Shown: positions 8,142 to 17,996, counted from the stretch's first letter. The stretch is DNA of 64,000 nucleotides from DASQPR01 sp963797675 (GCA_963797675.1 CAWCQQ010000007.1:186001-250000); one strand, 5' to 3'. Notes: a model not told the origin generated them from the letters alone. Numbers and translations are program-made.

Positions 8142-9182
8142 GTGAAAGTTGAGGACGCTGACCGAGTCAACCTCACGGCGATCGCGCGCGAGGCCGGCGT
8201 TTCGGTGCCGACCGTCTCACGGGTGCTCAACGGGCGGTCCGACGTCTCACCCCAGACCCGCGAGCGGGTGGACACGATCCTGCGCGAACACGGCTACCAA
8301 CGGCGCACGGCGCGTAACCGGCTGCCGGCAGGCCTCATCGACCTCGTTTTCAACGACCTGGACAGCCCGTGGGCGGTCGAGATCCTGCGCGGCGTCGAAG
8401 AGGTCGCGCACGCGACCGGCATCGGCGCCGTGGTCTCGGCCATCCACGCCCAACCCGCCTCCGCGCAACAGTGGCTGCAGAACCTGCGCGCCCGAGCCAC
8501 CGACGGCGTCATCTTCGTGACCTCTGACGTCACTCCTCCTCTGTACGCCGAGCTGCGGCGCCTCAACATCCCCCTGACCGTCATCGACCCCGCTGGCCTC
8601 CCCGTGATCGACGTGCCCACGATCGGCGCGACGAACTGGGCCGGTGGCCTCAGCGCGACCGAACATCTGCTGTCGCTGGGACACCGCCGGATCGGCTTCA
8701 TCGCCGGACCGAAGCGACTGCTGTGCAGCCGGGCCCGGCTCGACGGGTACGGCGCCGGTCTCGCCGCTGCAGACCTGGAGATCGATCCCGAACTAATCCA
8801 GCAAGGCGACTTCTACCACGAGTCAGGATGCGCCGGAGCCGAAGCACTGCTGCGCCTCGACCGGCCACCGACAGCCATCTTTGCCGCCAGCGACCAGATG
8901 GCGTTCGGCGCCTACGAAGCGCTGCGACGGCGTGGCCTGCGTGTACCCGACGACATCTCGATCATCGGGTTCGACGACCTGCCGGAGAGCCGCTGGACCT
9001 CACCGCCGTTGACGACCATCCGGCAACCGCTCACCGAAATGGGAATCCTCGCCGCCCGCACCGTTCTGCGCCTGGCACGCGGCGAGGACATCGAGACTCC
9101 CAGAGTCGAACTCGCCACGGAACTCGTCATCCGCGACAGTACCGCTCCGCCGGGGACCCGGTTTGTGGCCAAGGACGAATGA
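8142..9182 (+). CDS. LacI-family transcriptional regulator
   Basis: A 346-aa repressor-type protein. The GTG start at 8142 is preceded by AAGGGA. The N-terminal HTH (AREAGVSVPTVSRVLNG) is followed by a hinge and a periplasmic-binding-protein-like sugar domain (PPTAIFAASDQMAFGAYEAL, ISIIGFDDLPESRWTSPPLT, TIRQP). It is divergent from the xylanase remnants, so control of xylan utilisation by a xylo-oligosaccharide is the natural inference. Its own 5' end contains TGTGAAAGTTGA, a half-match to the operator-like palindrome, which may hint at autoregulation. Confidence 0.92.
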   Translation: MKVEDADRVNLTAIAREAGVSVPTVSRVLNGRSDVSPQTRERVDTILREHGYQRRTARNRLPAGLIDLVFNDLDSPWAVEILRGVEEVAHATGIGAVVSAIHAQPASAQQWLQNLRARATDGVIFVTSDVTPPLYAELRRLNIPLTVIDPAGLPVIDVPTIGATNWAGGLSATEHLLSLGHRRIGFIAGPKRLLCSRARLDGYGAGLAAADLEIDPELIQQGDFYHESGCAGAEALLRLDRPPTAIFAASDQMAFGAYEALRRRGLRVPDDISIIGFDDLPESRWTSPPLTTIRQPLTEMGILAARTVLRLARGEDIETPRVELATELVIRDSTAPPGTRFVAKDE

Positions 9183-9221
9183 CACCCTGTAGCGGCGGCC
9201 GTACAGGTCTAATTAGACGAG

Positions 9222-9298
9222 TATCCGCTGCCGCTTGCGGCGGAATGTCGGGAGGGGCAAGGTGCAAGCGAGCACCTCGACGCTCGATAGCGAGGGGC
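9222..9298 (+). pseudogene. Relic of the WGR-like gene at 17997
   Basis: About 75 bp (TATCCGCTGCCG ... GCGAGCACCTCGACGCTCGAT) match the interior of the WGR-like gene at 18071-18148, in the same orientation, with roughly a dozen differences. No open frame survives. It is a decayed partial duplicate. Confidence 0.55.
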
Positions 9299-9518
9299 GT
9301 GGGCGTCGAGTTGCGCACCGAAATCGTCGGGATATCGAATTGCATGGATGGCGGTAGCGCGGTTACGTCGGTTGCTATGCAGTTCGAGATGTTCGACGTG
9401 ATGTGTGACGCTCTTCCTTGCCAGGGTTTCGTGTCCGGTAGGTGACGGTGGCTAGCAGAGCGTTCGGCGACCTGTCAGGCTGGGTGGATATCGCCTTACA
9501 GAACACTGCATCTGCGGA

Positions 9519-9905
9519 ATGAGTTATCACATTATGTTCGGAAATCACAAGCTGCTTCGTGACGGTGTTGCCGCGCAGGCCGTCGTGGTATCGGGCAAGC
9601 TCCGCGGCGGCGACCACGACCGGCTCGGTACCTGGCACATCGAACTCGCGGTCCCGTTCCCGGATGGTTCGACCGGATCAGCGTCCTGCACGGTGAGCGA
9701 CGGGGACATATTCGCGCCGTCTCCGGGTGACGTCGTACCAGTTCGCTACGACGCGAACAATCACTCGAAGGTCGTGGTCGACGTGCCTGAGCTGGAGGCG
9801 CGCAAGGCCGCCCGGAAGCAGGCCATCGCACAGGCGGACGCGATCCGCGTCCAGACGGCGATCGATCTGGTACGCGAACGCCCCCGCAATATGCCGACCA
9901 GCTAG
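9519..9905 (+). CDS. Hypothetical protein, 128 aa
   Basis: A soluble protein with a beta-rich first two-thirds (LAVPFPDGSTGSASC, PGDVVPVRYDANNHSKVVVD) and a charged C-terminal helix (ELEARKAARKQAIAQADA). The segment VPVRYDANN..KVVVD resembles a DUF3592-like OB/beta fold, but membrane helices are lacking. Codon bias supports a real gene. Its function is unknown. Confidence 0.6.
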   Translation: MSYHIMFGNHKLLRDGVAAQAVVVSGKLRGGDHDRLGTWHIELAVPFPDGSTGSASCTVSDGDIFAPSPGDVVPVRYDANNHSKVVVDVPELEARKAARKQAIAQADAIRVQTAIDLVRERPRNMPTS

Positions 9906-10048
9906 CCTCCGTCTTTCACGAACGGTTTGATTCTGTCGTCCGTACGCACACGCAAGCCTTGCTCCTCGAGCTGGATGTATTCCTCGGCGCCTTCGACGTA
10001 GGGATGTTCGTGGAGCAATGCGCGCAGCTCATCGGTCGTTGCAGGCAT
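9902..10048 (-). CDS. Small 48-aa hypothetical protein
   Basis: The minus-strand ORF MPATTDELRALLHEHPYV.. encodes 48 residues with a plausible helical, charged composition (EGAEEYIQLEEQG, RTDDRIKPFVKDGG). Its stop overlaps the stop of the convergent 128-aa gene. The frame continues upstream into a recombinase relic, so this could also be the tail of that remnant. Confidence 0.35.
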   Translation of the reverse strand: MPATTDELRALLHEHPYVEGAEEYIQLEEQGLRVRTDDRIKPFVKDGG

Positions 10049-10065
10049 CGGCAGCTCTCGGCAGG

Positions 10066-10155
10066 CACAAGGTCCCGTGGAGATCTGGGTGCCGTCGACC
10101 CGGGTGAACTCGTAGCCGGTGTCGGTCCAAGTCTTGCCTGCGGCGAGGGCTGGTC
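10066..10155 (-). pseudogene. Tyrosine-recombinase relic
   Basis: The minus strand reads ALAAGKTWTDTGYEFTRVDG, which matches the segment before the C-terminal catalytic block of actinomycete phage integrases (compare AAGAAWPDTGLFFVRPDG in Int1 of this window). An in-frame stop closes it upstream, and nothing catalytic follows downstream. This is a short remnant only. Confidence 0.4.
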
Positions 10156-10479
10156 ATCGGTGTCTGCCCCCGTGGTGCCCGGCACGCGTCGGATCCTGGG
10201 TGCCGCGAATCCCCGCGGTGTCGAGGAGGTGGGATTGTTTTTACCGGCAACGCGTGTGCGACGGTCGTGGCCGCTTCGCCGCGATCACCCGCGGCGAGTA
10301 CTTCGGGCCGAAGACGCCAAGACGCTGTCCGACACGTTGCTGACGCCGCCCAGCTCGATCACGCTGCAACGCCGGCGCGTGGAGTTGAGCGTGTGGTTCG
10401 CTCAGGCCGGAGCACTACTGGCACTCGCGGCGCTGACTTTGACCCAAATGGTGAAGCCAGCCGCGAATCTAGCTAACGA

Positions 10480-10785
10480 TCAAGGTATGTCGAGCCGGGT
10501 GTCCGGGACGTCACGGAGGTACTCGGCGATGCGTCGGTTCTTGGATCGCGCTTGCAAAGCACGGCGCGCGTCGGTCACACCGTCTTCGACACCCGGGTCG
10601 AGGCGCACCGAGCTGCGTACTTCAGACATATTTTGGTACGTTTCGGGCGGGAGCTCACGAGCGAGCCTGACCACACCGCGGTCACTGGTGTACTCGAGCA
10701 CATGTTCCAAGATCGCATCTTTGTCCGCCGGAAAGTCGATGTCGCGGAGGGCATCCTGCATGCCGGCCCAGCTGGCGTTCTGCAT
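10480..10785 (-). CDS. DUF2795 domain protein
   Basis: A 101-aa protein carrying DUF2795 (about residues 8-60): LRDIDFPADKDAILEHVLEY followed by the family's ARELPPETYQNMSEVRS end. DUF2795 proteins are small soluble actinomycete proteins of unknown function. The C-terminal 40 residues are basic (RRALQARSKNRR). The start could also be the internal Met at 10761. Confidence 0.7.
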   Translation of the reverse strand: MQNASWAGMQDALRDIDFPADKDAILEHVLEYTSDRGVVRLARELPPETYQNMSEVRSSVRLDPGVEDGVTDARRALQARSKNRRIAEYLRDVPDTRLDIP

Positions 10786-11112
10786 ACCTCGACTGTGACC
10801 TGCGAACTCGCGGTTCGTACGACATTCGCCATGAATCTACGTCGAGATTCGCCGCGGCCCCAGACCTTGATGCCAACCGAGCCGGACACATCACCCCAGA
10901 TCGGTAGATCGACTGCACCGTAGCGCGATCAACAGCCTCCTGATCATGGTCGGCATCTTTCGTGGCGCTCGTCGCGCTCGTGCCGCTCACCGATCTCCCC
11001 GATGCGGTGGGTCCCTGGTGAACCGATCGATCCTCGTCGCCGCCGGGTACCGCACATGTCGGTGGATATCCGTATGCTCCGGGTCGGGGCTGCACTCGAC
11101 GAGGAGGAGTTG

Positions 11113-11868
11113 ATGGCGACCTTCAGCGGGTCTGACGACCTGCAGAAAGCGGAATTCCGTGGTGTGAACCTGAGCGGCGCGAGGTTCGCAGAGTCCAACC
11201 TGTCCGGCGTGGTGATGCGCGGCGTCGACATCGCCGGGTCGGACATTGACGCCCCGTGGCTCTTTGAGGACGGCAGCGTGTTGCGCGTCAACGGTGTCGA
11301 CGTGGCACCGTTCGTCGATGCCGAGCTCAACCGACGCTTCCCGGGTCGTGCCGAGCGGCGGGCCGAGGATCCGGATGGCCTGCGCGCAGCCTGGGCAGCG
11401 CTCGAGCGCACCTGGGCGGCCACGCTCGAGCGCGCGGCGGCGATGCCGGCCGGCACCGTCGACATCTCGGTCGACGGCGAGTGGTCGTTCACGCAGACGC
11501 TGCGGCACCTGGTTCTCGCCACGGACATGTGGCTGGGTAGGGGGATCCTAGGGCTGCAGCAGCCGTTTCATCCCCTCGGGCTGACGGACGGCGGCAGCGA
11601 AGGCGGCTTCGACATGTCGGTCTTCACCACTGACCCACCGACCTACGCCGAGGTACTCGAGGTCCGGGCCGGCCACGTGGCCATGATGCGCGATTTCCTT
11701 GCCGCGGTCACGCCGGAGGATCTGGCCGCCGTGCGCAAGAATCCGCACAACCCGGAGTACCCGGAAACCGTCCGCTCGTGCCTGCACGTGATCCTCGAGG
11801 AGGAGTGGGAGCACCACCGGTTCGCCGTTCGCGACCTCGAGGCGATCGAGGCAAACCCCAGCGACTGA
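11113..11868 (+). CDS. DinB-like protein with N-terminal pentapeptide-type repeats
   Basis: A 251-aa protein. The ATG at 11113 follows GAGGAGGAG, which decides the start over the in-frame Met at 11002. Residues about 8-40 form pentapeptide-like repeats (AEFRG VNLSG ARFAE SNLSG ..). The rest is a DinB_2 four-helix domain with the metal-ligand helix WSFTQTLRHLVLATDMW and a C-terminal EEEWEHHRFAVRDLE. DinB relatives include mycothiol-dependent enzymes and damage-induced proteins; the substrate is unknown. Confidence 0.75.
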   Translation: MATFSGSDDLQKAEFRGVNLSGARFAESNLSGVVMRGVDIAGSDIDAPWLFEDGSVLRVNGVDVAPFVDAELNRRFPGRAERRAEDPDGLRAAWAALERTWAATLERAAAMPAGTVDISVDGEWSFTQTLRHLVLATDMWLGRGILGLQQPFHPLGLTDGGSEGGFDMSVFTTDPPTYAEVLEVRAGHVAMMRDFLAAVTPEDLAAVRKNPHNPEYPETVRSCLHVILEEEWEHHRFAVRDLEAIEANPSD

Positions 11869-11963
11869 GCCGTGACTTGCGCCTGATCCGCGGATGGCAC
11901 CAATCAACGCCTATGACCGGTTGGTCGCTGGATGCCACTAATCCGGATCAAGACCAACTGGAA

Positions 11964-12002
11964 CACGGCTGGCCGGGGTCCGAAAGGTTCCGGCCAGCCG
12001 TG
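11964..12002. terminator. Bidirectional hairpin terminator
   Basis: A perfect 13-bp stem (CACGGCTGGCCGG / CCGGCCAGCCGTG) with a 13-nt loop, placed between the convergent DinB-like and FG-GAP genes. Confidence 0.8.
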
Positions 12003-12011
12003 TGCGCGCTT

Positions 12012-15000
12012 CTAGAAGATGTGGGTGTACGTGTTCCAGCCGGATCCGATCTGCACACGCGCTCCGAATCCCTTCGTACCGTTGCCGGGGAACAGCCACA
12101 GCACGCCGTTCTTGTCCCGGGCGACCAGGTCGTTGTGGCCGTCCCGGTTCACGTCACCTGGTCCGATGATCGCCGTGTACCCCGCGAAGCCCGTACCGAT
12201 CTTCACGCCGGCCGAGAGCGTTCCGTGGCCGGTTCCGGCGTACAGGATCATGTTTCCGGTGGTGTCGAACGCGACCAGGTCCGGGTGATGATCACCGGTG
12301 ATGTCGCCGACACCGACGATCCGGGTGAACTTCTGCCAGCCCGACCCAATCTTGACCCGGGCACCGAGACCACCACCGGCCTTGCCCGGCATCATGTAAA
12401 GGCTGCCGGCCTTGTCGGTGGCGAGCATGTCGTAGAGCCCGTCACCGGTCAGGTCGCCGGTGGTCAGCAGCTTCGTGTACGACGCCCAGCCGGTCGCAAC
12501 CGTGACCGTCTTCGTGCCGCCGGCGGGGTTGAAGTAGGACGAACTCCGTCCGAGGTACGCCTTGATCGTGCCGGTGCCGGTACGGGCAAGCACGTCGCCG
12601 AAGCCATCGCCGTTGTAGTCGCCCCACGGGATGACCGCGGAGAACGTGCTCGAGTACGTGCCCCAGGGCCATGAATCAGTCGCGCCGCTGGAGATCAGTC
12701 CACCGGTCGGTGTCTTGTCGGCGTTGTACCAGTAGCCCGATCCGTCGCTCTTGACGCCGAGGATGGCGGACGATCCGTCGCAGTCGTAGCTGCGGTAGAC
12801 GTATGCCCCGCAGACGGCCAGCAGCGGTCCGGAACCGACCGACGACGTGCCGTCCGCCGTGGTCATCGACATCGTCCACGTGTAGTAGCCACTGGGCATC
12901 ATCGTCCCGGCGGTGTTCGTGCCGTCCCAGAATGTCGTGAAGTAGTCCCGGACGGCACCGCCGGTCAGCGTCTTGACCTGGCCGAGCGTCGCCGACGTGA
13001 TGGTGATCGTCCACGACGACAGCGGACGATTCGCGAAGAACGCCATATACGAGGGGCTGGCCCGCGGGAACGAGTACGCGTGCGTAAACGGCACCTCGCT
13101 CCGCGCGGCCGTGTGCGGGACACCCGGGTCGATCACGTGCACGCTGTCGTCGGCGTCGACGTAGGCAATGTCGCCGCTGTGCTTGTCGACCGCCCAGGTG
13201 ATCAAGCGGTCGTCGGTGACGAATCCGGTCTGGACCGTACCAATTGTCACCGGCGCGGCGACGGCGCCGCTGTGGAAGTCGTACAGCTTCAGCACGCCGC
13301 TATTGGCGTCGTGCATCACCACGTACCCGTCGCCCAGCTGCGCGACACCGGCCGGGAGTGTCACGTTTGCCCCGGTCACGAGATCATATGCGCCGGCCGG
13401 CCCGGCTGGTCCGCAGGACCAGTAGAGCCAGTCGTTGTCGGCCTGCAGCTCGGTCGGCGTGCAGGACGCTCCGATCGGGATTGTCAGTTTCGGCGTCGCC
13501 GGATTGTCGAGGTCGGTTTCGATCACCGAACCGGCGGTGGTCGACGACTGGAACAGCTTCGTGTACCAGACTGCCGAGCCGGTGATCGTGCCGGTGCTGA
13601 TCACCTGGTTGCTCGCGACCGAGATGACGTACTGCTGATTCGCCGTCGGCACGTTCACGATCGCGTAGTAGTACGAGGAATCGGCGATGACCGCACCCGG
13701 ACCCCAGGGCCAGACGTAGTTCGGGATGACGGTGCCGGAGACCCGCTGCATCGAGATCTCGTTGTTCGCCATCAGATACAGCGGTCCGTAGTAGCTGCCG
13801 GGAACGACACGCAGGCAGCTCACGCCGGTCTGGCAGGCGTTGACTTCAGGCCGGAACCCGCCCATGCCGGTGTACTGCGCATCGTCCGGGCCGTGCAGGA
13901 TCGGCTGGTCGACCGAGAAGAAGGTCGGCTTGGCCGCTGACCCGACCGCGATGACGTGGTGGAGCACGCCGGAATCGATCGAGACTCCGGCGTCCGCGAT
14001 CGTCGGCGTCACCTTGATCGACGCGTCGTCAACGAGCGTTCCGTTCGTGCCGCCGGACAGATGGTGCGCGGCCCAGTCACTCGCGCTGCTGCCGCCGACG
14101 GCCACGACCGTCCCGTGCGGGCCGCCCCGGAGCCCGCCCATGTTTGCCGGGGTCCGGAGATACAGGGTCGTCGGGGGACCACCATCGATCGGGACGTCGA
14201 TCGTGGGCGTGTTGGTCGACAACGTCGAGGCGCTCACGATCAGGTGCCGACCGGCGATGAAGAACGCACTGCCGGTCAGAGCCGGAAGCGCGACCGTGGT
14301 CGACGACGTATCCGTACCGGTGGTGAGGCCCGGCCGGGAGAAGACCGAAACAGCGGCCGGCGAGACGGTCGAAGAGCGGACCACGAAGTCATCGGAGAGG
14401 GCCATCCGGCTGGCACCGTTGCCCGGGATCAAGGCGACCGCACCGGTGTGCAAGTCGATGATTGCGTCCCGCGGACCGGTGGCGCCGTAGTACTGGATGA
14501 TCGTGCTGGTCCCATCGGTGGCCTGGTAGGGGTCACCCGCAACCGACGCGGTCTTGATACCCGACGGCATACCGGCGACCGGCGCGGTCGTGTAGGACCC
14601 GTCCGGTGCGTACGTGATCAGCTCGAACGTCATGCTGCCCGCCGTGCCGACCGAGGTGAGGGCGGTCGTTGCCGAGGCCGCCAGGAGCCCGTTGCTGCCG
14701 GTCGGAAGTGTGATCACGTGCGACGTCTGATCGGCCGCATCCAGCAGGGTGAACGTGTGCGGCTGCCCCTGCGGATTCTCGTTGTCCCAGGCGAAGTAGT
14801 CGCCGCCGGCCGGCTCGATGAAGTCCGACGTCAGGCCGACTCCGGTGAGCGAACTCACCACGGTGGTCGACTTATCGGCGAATCGGGTCCACAGATATTC
14901 CGGACCATTGTCGGTCCGATGCAGATATCCGGTATCTCCGACCGCAACGACAGTTTCCACCGGCGCGATCAGCGACACCGGCGGCGGGACTACCGTGACT

Positions 15001-15131
15001 TCGGTCGGAGTCGGCACGACCGGCGCGGCAGTTCCGGCCCCCGGCGCCCAGATCAGGCCCGTGACCAGCGCAATTGCCGACGCAGTGGAAGCCAGGACCA
15101 GTCCGGTCCGCTTCCCATGATTGTGACGCAC
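12012..15131 (-). CDS. Large secreted protein with C-terminal FG-GAP/VCBS repeats
   Basis: A protein of about 1,039 aa. A GTG start at 15131 follows GGGGGAAGGAT; the signal peptide is VRHNHGKRTGLVLASTASAI.. with export near GTAAP. The first 700 residues are beta-rich, propeller-like and unrecognised. Around residues 735-800 lies a FlgD-like Ig segment (WTITITSATLG, TTFWDGTNTAG). The C-terminus holds four FG-GAP/VCBS repeats with Ca-binding loops: DYNGDGFGDVLA, DLTGDGLYDMLA, DITGDHHPDLVA, DVNRDGHNDLVA. It is extracellular, probably binding carbohydrate or protein partners; no catalytic motif is seen. The long frame is entirely clean. Confidence 0.85.
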   Translation of the reverse strand: MRHNHGKRTGLVLASTASAIALVTGLIWAPGAGTAAPVVPTPTEVTVVPPPVSLIAPVETVVAVGDTGYLHRTDNGPEYLWTRFADKSTTVVSSLTGVGLTSDFIEPAGGDYFAWDNENPQGQPHTFTLLDAADQTSHVITLPTGSNGLLAASATTALTSVGTAGSMTFELITYAPDGSYTTAPVAGMPSGIKTASVAGDPYQATDGTSTIIQYYGATGPRDAIIDLHTGAVALIPGNGASRMALSDDFVVRSSTVSPAAVSVFSRPGLTTGTDTSSTTVALPALTGSAFFIAGRHLIVSASTLSTNTPTIDVPIDGGPPTTLYLRTPANMGGLRGGPHGTVVAVGGSSASDWAAHHLSGGTNGTLVDDASIKVTPTIADAGVSIDSGVLHHVIAVGSAAKPTFFSVDQPILHGPDDAQYTGMGGFRPEVNACQTGVSCLRVVPGSYYGPLYLMANNEISMQRVSGTVIPNYVWPWGPGAVIADSSYYYAIVNVPTANQQYVISVASNQVISTGTITGSAVWYTKLFQSSTTAGSVIETDLDNPATPKLTIPIGASCTPTELQADNDWLYWSCGPAGPAGAYDLVTGANVTLPAGVAQLGDGYVVMHDANSGVLKLYDFHSGAVAAPVTIGTVQTGFVTDDRLITWAVDKHSGDIAYVDADDSVHVIDPGVPHTAARSEVPFTHAYSFPRASPSYMAFFANRPLSSWTITITSATLGQVKTLTGGAVRDYFTTFWDGTNTAGTMMPSGYYTWTMSMTTADGTSSVGSGPLLAVCGAYVYRSYDCDGSSAILGVKSDGSGYWYNADKTPTGGLISSGATDSWPWGTYSSTFSAVIPWGDYNGDGFGDVLARTGTGTIKAYLGRSSSYFNPAGGTKTVTVATGWASYTKLLTTGDLTGDGLYDMLATDKAGSLYMMPGKAGGGLGARVKIGSGWQKFTRIVGVGDITGDHHPDLVAFDTTGNMILYAGTGHGTLSAGVKIGTGFAGYTAIIGPGDVNRDGHNDLVARDKNGVLWLFPGNGTKGFGARVQIGSGWNTYTHIF

Positions 15132-15616
15132 AGCAGATCCTTCCCCCGTCACAATCGAAACAATGATTGTGAATGACACGCGTATACGAACAGAATTCGC
15201 GAGCGCACATTAGCATCCGCAATCGCTTACATCGACCCGTCGTATTCCTGTGGTCTGGCTCGCTCGGCGCCAGCGCGGCCGTACGGCGACGGTGAACTGC
15301 GGGTCGGTCGGGGCGGTCGCGTTGCCGAGACCCACTCGCGACTGCCACCGGATACGACGGGTCCATCCGGGGCCTGCCCGGATCTTTGTGGGTGGAGTGC
15401 CGGCGTGATCGATGACGGAAACCGGCTGCTCAACGACTCGATCATGTTGGTGGTTTGTGGATCTCGACGTCGAACGTGAGGAAGCGTGTGAACTTCTCCC
15501 ACGCTGGCTAAGGTCGGCGACTCGTTCCCGTGCGGCGCAGGTCTACCAGCAGGTACCCGGACGGACGCCCAGCTACGCACCGGTACGCCGAACCCGGTAT
15601 CCTCGAGTCCTCCCCG
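15132..15616. other. Intergenic stretch, nothing recognised
   Basis: Upstream region of the FG-GAP gene, running to the tRNA fragment. I see no convincing ORF, repeat or hairpin here beyond the promoter region that must exist for the minus-strand gene. Confidence 0.4.
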
Positions 15617-15657
15617 CCCTCGTAGCTCAGGGGATAGAGCATCGGTTTCCTAAACCA
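15617..15657 (+). tRNA. Truncated tRNA-Arg(CCT), 5' half only
   Basis: The acceptor 5' strand GCCCTCG, the D arm (GCTC AGGGGATA GAGC) and an anticodon loop TTCCTAA with anticodon CCT fit tRNA-Arg(CCU). The anticodon stem pairs for its inner three base pairs, then departs at 15658. No variable loop, T arm or 3' acceptor strand follows; the DNA turns AT-richer. This is what recombination or insertion inside the anticodon arm leaves behind. As it stands the gene cannot make a tRNA. Confidence 0.7.
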
Positions 15658-16468
15658 ATTTTCTGCATTATTTCGCAATTCGACAAGCTGCGTCTATTCG
15701 CCGATCCGCTCGAATGCATTTGCGATGGATCGGCTGGTGCTCGATCTCTATTCAGTAGCCATCGAGCAAGACATCTCCTCGTCCGAGAGCATACCAGCAG
15801 CTCAAGGCTGCCTTGTATTTCCTTATATGTCTCGGTCCTTGACTGTTTTCGACAGTCCTATTCGAGATTTATAGGCGACTAAATAAAGGCGCCTCGGACT
15901 CTTTGTAGGCGGTCTGCGGATCGACGAAAATGCGACCGATGATGGAACGCTGCGACGTGCTTACGGTAAACCGATGGTCTGTCCGATGCGTCTCTTGGCC
16001 AGCGCCTCGCGGCCTGGCGCCACGGAGTCGCGAGGTTGGAGGACCACATTTGGTCCGTTGCCCGCCGAATCGGAGACCTGGTAGGCGCCTGAGCACGCGC
16101 GGCTTCGAAGCCGCTTCCGGTCGAGCGCCACGCCGATGCGATCTATACCGGTGTAAGGCTGCCCATCGCCGTGAGGTCAGTGCTCGACCTATGGAATTCG
16201 ATCGTTCACGACGCCAAGGGGGTGCCGGCTGTCCGGCTTGCTGTGTTGGTTCTCAACCTTCGTCGATGTCGATCTCCTCACCTTGTCGCTCAATGTGCCG
16301 GTGCGATCGGCGTTGCGGGTCCACGGAAGACAGGCGTAATAGAAGCCGAGAACGCCATCGGTGCAGTGTTTATGGGGGCGCGCGAAAGCCGAAAACTTAT
16401 TACTGTTGCGTTGCCGCCGCGGAATGCCTGGCGGCGATTCCTTCTCTGCTCACCCATACGGGGTTGAA
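15658..16468. other. AT-richer non-coding stretch after the tRNA break
   Basis: 15658-15925 is clearly lower in GC than its surroundings, with runs such as ATTATTTCGCAATT and ATTTATAGGCGACTAAATAAA. I see no convincing gene. It may be foreign DNA joined at the tRNA. 15930-16468 returns to high GC, with no recognisable ORF before the next secreted protein. Confidence 0.4.
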
Positions 16469-17776
16469 GTGCGTAGAAACCTGTCCATTCTGTCCGTATC
16501 CACAGTCACACTGCTGGGCTTGCTGGTGCCCGGCGTGGCGCATGCCGCATCCCCACCGATCGTGACGTTTGCCCACAGCATGGGGACCGACCCGGCGCGC
16601 ATCGAAGTCGGCGTCGCCGCCGAGGCGGGCGTCGCGTCGATCACGGCTTATGTCGTCTCCGAAACGACCCAGCAAGAAGTTACGTCCGTCTCGGACTTCA
16701 CGTTCGCCGGCGGCGATCCCACCAACGGCTACTGGCAAAGCGCCACCGAACTGTTGCTACCCGCGCTCGGGAGTTACCAGATCGACGTCGAGGTCACGGA
16801 CAATGACGGTGTACACACCGATCAGGTCGACGTCGGCCAGCTGTCGTACTTCGTCACGCTGTACTTCACCAACATCCACTCGACCAAGACGGTCACCTAC
16901 GACAACCGCGACCTGGTCGTGACGGGCAAGCTGATGGGCCGGTGGCCCGGCTCGGGTGCCGTGCACCCGGTGGGCGGCATGCCGATCGAATTCAACGCCG
17001 CAGACGACGGCGACTACACCGCGCCGACCGCGGCGAACGGCCAGTTCTCGTTCTCCTCTGTCGTGACGGACGACACCGACTTCTCGTTTGTACAGTCGCT
17101 GTCGTGGGAGACCGCCGAGCCGTACTACATCGACACGGCTCAGGACCTCGACACTCCGACGATCACGCCGCGCGCGACGCGGATCACGGAGCATATCGAC
17201 CATCGCACAATCCACTCCGACCAAACCGTGACCGTCAGCGGCGTCGCCACGTGGAAGACGCCGGACGGTTGGCAGCCTATGCCGAACGCTCAGGTCTACG
17301 TCGGGTTCTGCAACCCGGGCTACCCCTGTCTCGGCGGCCCGACATCGGTCACCACCGATGCTAGCGGCGGGTATAGCGCCACGCTTTTCCCGCCGTACAA
17401 CTTCCGGGTCATCGGTGTTAGCACCGGCCAGAACGACCTCTACCTCACGGCGTCGTCGGCGAGTCTGACCGAGACAATTAAGCAGGTCACCGCGATCAAC
17501 AACGTGTACGCGGTGCGGGACACCGACACCGGTAACGTCTACGTCGAGGGCTACTTGGATGTCGGTGGAGGCTCGCTGCCGTCGGCGTCGGTCACCGTCC
17601 AGTTCTCGACGACGGGCACCGGCGGCTGGAAAACGGTGGGCACCGTTGCGGTGGACGGCGGAGCCGGTCGGTTCCAGCAAGAGTTCGTCCAGAGCAAGTC
17701 GGGATACTGGCGGATCAGCTTTGCCGGTCAGCCACTGTTCCTTCCCACGACGACCGATCCGGTCTTCGTCAGCTGA
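16469..17776 (+). CDS. Secreted protein, Ig-like/beta-sandwich, unknown function
   Basis: A 435-aa protein. The GTG at 16469 begins a signal peptide (VRRNLSILSVSTVTLLGLLV, cleavage near VAHA|AS). The mature part is a chain of beta-sandwich-like segments with Thr/Val alternation (KTVTYDNRDLVVTGK, DQTVTVSGVATWK, SASVTVQFSTTGTGGWKTVG), resembling bacterial Ig-like cell-surface domains. No enzymatic motif is visible. It is followed directly by a strong terminator. Confidence 0.7.
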   Translation: MRRNLSILSVSTVTLLGLLVPGVAHAASPPIVTFAHSMGTDPARIEVGVAAEAGVASITAYVVSETTQQEVTSVSDFTFAGGDPTNGYWQSATELLLPALGSYQIDVEVTDNDGVHTDQVDVGQLSYFVTLYFTNIHSTKTVTYDNRDLVVTGKLMGRWPGSGAVHPVGGMPIEFNAADDGDYTAPTAANGQFSFSSVVTDDTDFSFVQSLSWETAEPYYIDTAQDLDTPTITPRATRITEHIDHRTIHSDQTVTVSGVATWKTPDGWQPMPNAQVYVGFCNPGYPCLGGPTSVTTDASGGYSATLFPPYNFRVIGVSTGQNDLYLTASSASLTETIKQVTAINNVYAVRDTDTGNVYVEGYLDVGGGSLPSASVTVQFSTTGTGGWKTVGTVAVDGGAGRFQQEFVQSKSGYWRISFAGQPLFLPTTTDPVFVS

Positions 17777-17786
17777 GATATGAAAC

Positions 17787-17816
17787 GACGGGCCCGGGGC
17801 GTTAACCGGGCCCGTC
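17787..17816 (+). terminator. Hairpin terminator
   Basis: An 11-bp perfect stem (GACGGGCCCGG / CCGGGCCCGTC) with an 8-nt loop, 10 nt after the stop of the secreted beta-sandwich protein. Confidence 0.8.
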
Positions 17817-17996
17817 GGCGGCTCCGCGGTATCTGCTCGGCCTTCGAAACCGCGCATATCAGCGCACGCCGGCCGACGGCCAGATCATCTACCGCAGCGG
17901 CTCACACCTGGCTCCCGATCTCGGGCTAGCCGACGTGTAGGCGCCGCTAATGGACCGAGTTGCTCCGACGTCAGATCCGCCCGCTACCGTGCGGGA

